A stretch of DNA of 64,000 bases from Tetrahymena elliotti 4EA (lineage: Eukaryota > Ciliophora > Oligohymenophorea > Hymenostomatida > Tetrahymenidae): assembly GCA_000231825.2 (NCBI GenBank), contig JH720334.1, positions 671,804 through 735,803 of the forward strand, given 5' to 3'. How positions within the stretch are numbered: the stretch's first letter is position 1; every line of letters begins with the position of its first letter. The notes below the pieces were generated by a model that was given only the letters and a program-made list of their open reading frames with translations, was not told where the DNA came from and did no database searches. Below, in pieces: positions 63,801 to 64,000 of this stretch. A program made the translations under genes and the position numbers.

Positions 63801-64000
63801 TAAATATGCTTGTTATAGAAACTAAAAAAACTAACTTTACTTTTTTAAATTTTAAAATGACTTTGCTGAGCACATCGGATATGGTGATTTCGTTAAAGAA
63901 GCTCTTGAATTTTGTTTTTAAGGAAACTTCTAAATTTTGCACTCTTTGCATCAAATTTAATTTGTGAAAAGGATTTCTCATCAGCAATAAAACCAATTTT
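60895..64000 (+). CDS. IP3-receptor-like calcium-release channel, N-terminal part (runs off right edge)
   Basis: Start MNHSSSGQDAGHQQPERLVR at 60895. Next is an Ins145-type suppressor fold (VRFGSLIHLNLEDSFQYYMY...DDDFSYCLFMILPF). MERQCGQKILLVNSNFMLLH and MKYVCLNKENSENL match the 'V-x-Q-L-H-x-x-S-N-K-Y-L-T' region. MIR-type beta-trefoil repeats follow: LRAGDIVWIIQTEKK (compare KGGDVVRLFHAEQEKF), GLYRIEPENVFVGGPLQWGN with KYRIRHLISGKYLSCY, and FRIQHTCNDEIVWL. The RIH region starts near 63180 (VNTFKFRKSNQQDIWETNFL; SIAQNIVDISEQENF). It continues with RPEEFQEFNVKPGEEFLFDD, KFYRQCVQHLKNKYTLSFQI and HIGYGDFVKEALEFCFQGNF. Several short introns break the frame (about 61240-61340, 61570-62040, 62440-62510, 62820-62870, 63090-63160, 63460-63610 and 63830-63860), and their exact ends are uncertain. 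The pore lies beyond the window. Basic residues for IP3 binding cannot be confirmed by eye. Confidence 0.82.

Noticed and set aside
1..64000. tRNA genes
   Set aside because: No pair of A-box and B-box (GTTCRANTC-type) motifs with a cloverleaf was seen on either strand by eye. A covariance search would be decisive.
1..64000. Micronuclear origin with internal eliminated sequences interrupting genes
   Set aside because: Every interruption that could be checked behaves as a short GT-AG intron that restores the frame, and no transposon-like eliminated block splits a gene. This favours macronuclear sequence but does not prove it.

Overview
This is AT-rich ciliate nuclear DNA, most like a Tetrahymena-type macronuclear scaffold. 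The main evidence is the genetic code. Under the standard code almost no long ORF survives. When TAA and TAG are read as glutamine and TGA is the only stop, about 15 clear protein genes appear, several with unmistakable eukaryotic family signatures. Introns are short, GT-AG and very AT-rich (38 to about 680 bp). Intergenic spacers are 0.6 to 2.4 kb of nearly pure A/T. There are no operons, ribosome binding sites, CRISPR arrays or prokaryotic features. A run of exactly 100 N (33292-33391) is a scaffold gap. All coordinates and translations were worked out by eye, so exon ends are approximate where stated.

Layout from left to right. A ubiquitin-activating enzyme E1 (UBA1-like) runs off the left edge on the minus strand. 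It is followed by a phospholipid scramblase (minus) and an exportin-7/RanBP16-like karyopherin (plus) whose 328-bp intron carries a 47-bp near-perfect hairpin. Next come a Sec14/CRAL-TRIO lipid-transfer protein with a C-terminal CaaX-like box (minus), a 949-residue glutamine-rich protein (plus) and a divergent protein kinase with a long Q/N-rich tail (plus). A small tail-anchored P/Q/Y-rich protein (minus) and a very large multi-pass membrane protein with a p25-alpha-like segment (minus, with the gap inside one intron) lead to an orphan ORF around 38.6-39.0 kb. The second half holds a protein with two chromodomains and a chromoshadow-like domain (plus), a 591-residue unknown (minus), a 585-residue unknown possibly beta-propeller-like protein (plus), a coiled-coil protein with one EF-hand-like loop (plus), a TPR-like and possibly mitochondrial protein (minus), a B-box-like Cys/His protein (plus), a TMEM43-family membrane protein (plus), a compact Ctr copper transporter (plus) and the N-terminal part of an inositol-trisphosphate-receptor-like calcium channel (plus) that runs off the right edge.

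The genes do not form one pathway; this is ordinary mixed ciliate gene content. The points most worth following up are the intronic hairpin, the double-chromodomain protein (an architecture described for ciliate heterochromatin and DNA-elimination factors), the kinase with altered HRD and DFG motifs, the CaaX-tailed Sec14 protein, the p25-alpha-containing giant membrane protein, the orphan ORF with locally raised GC, and two diverged tandem duplications in noncoding DNA.
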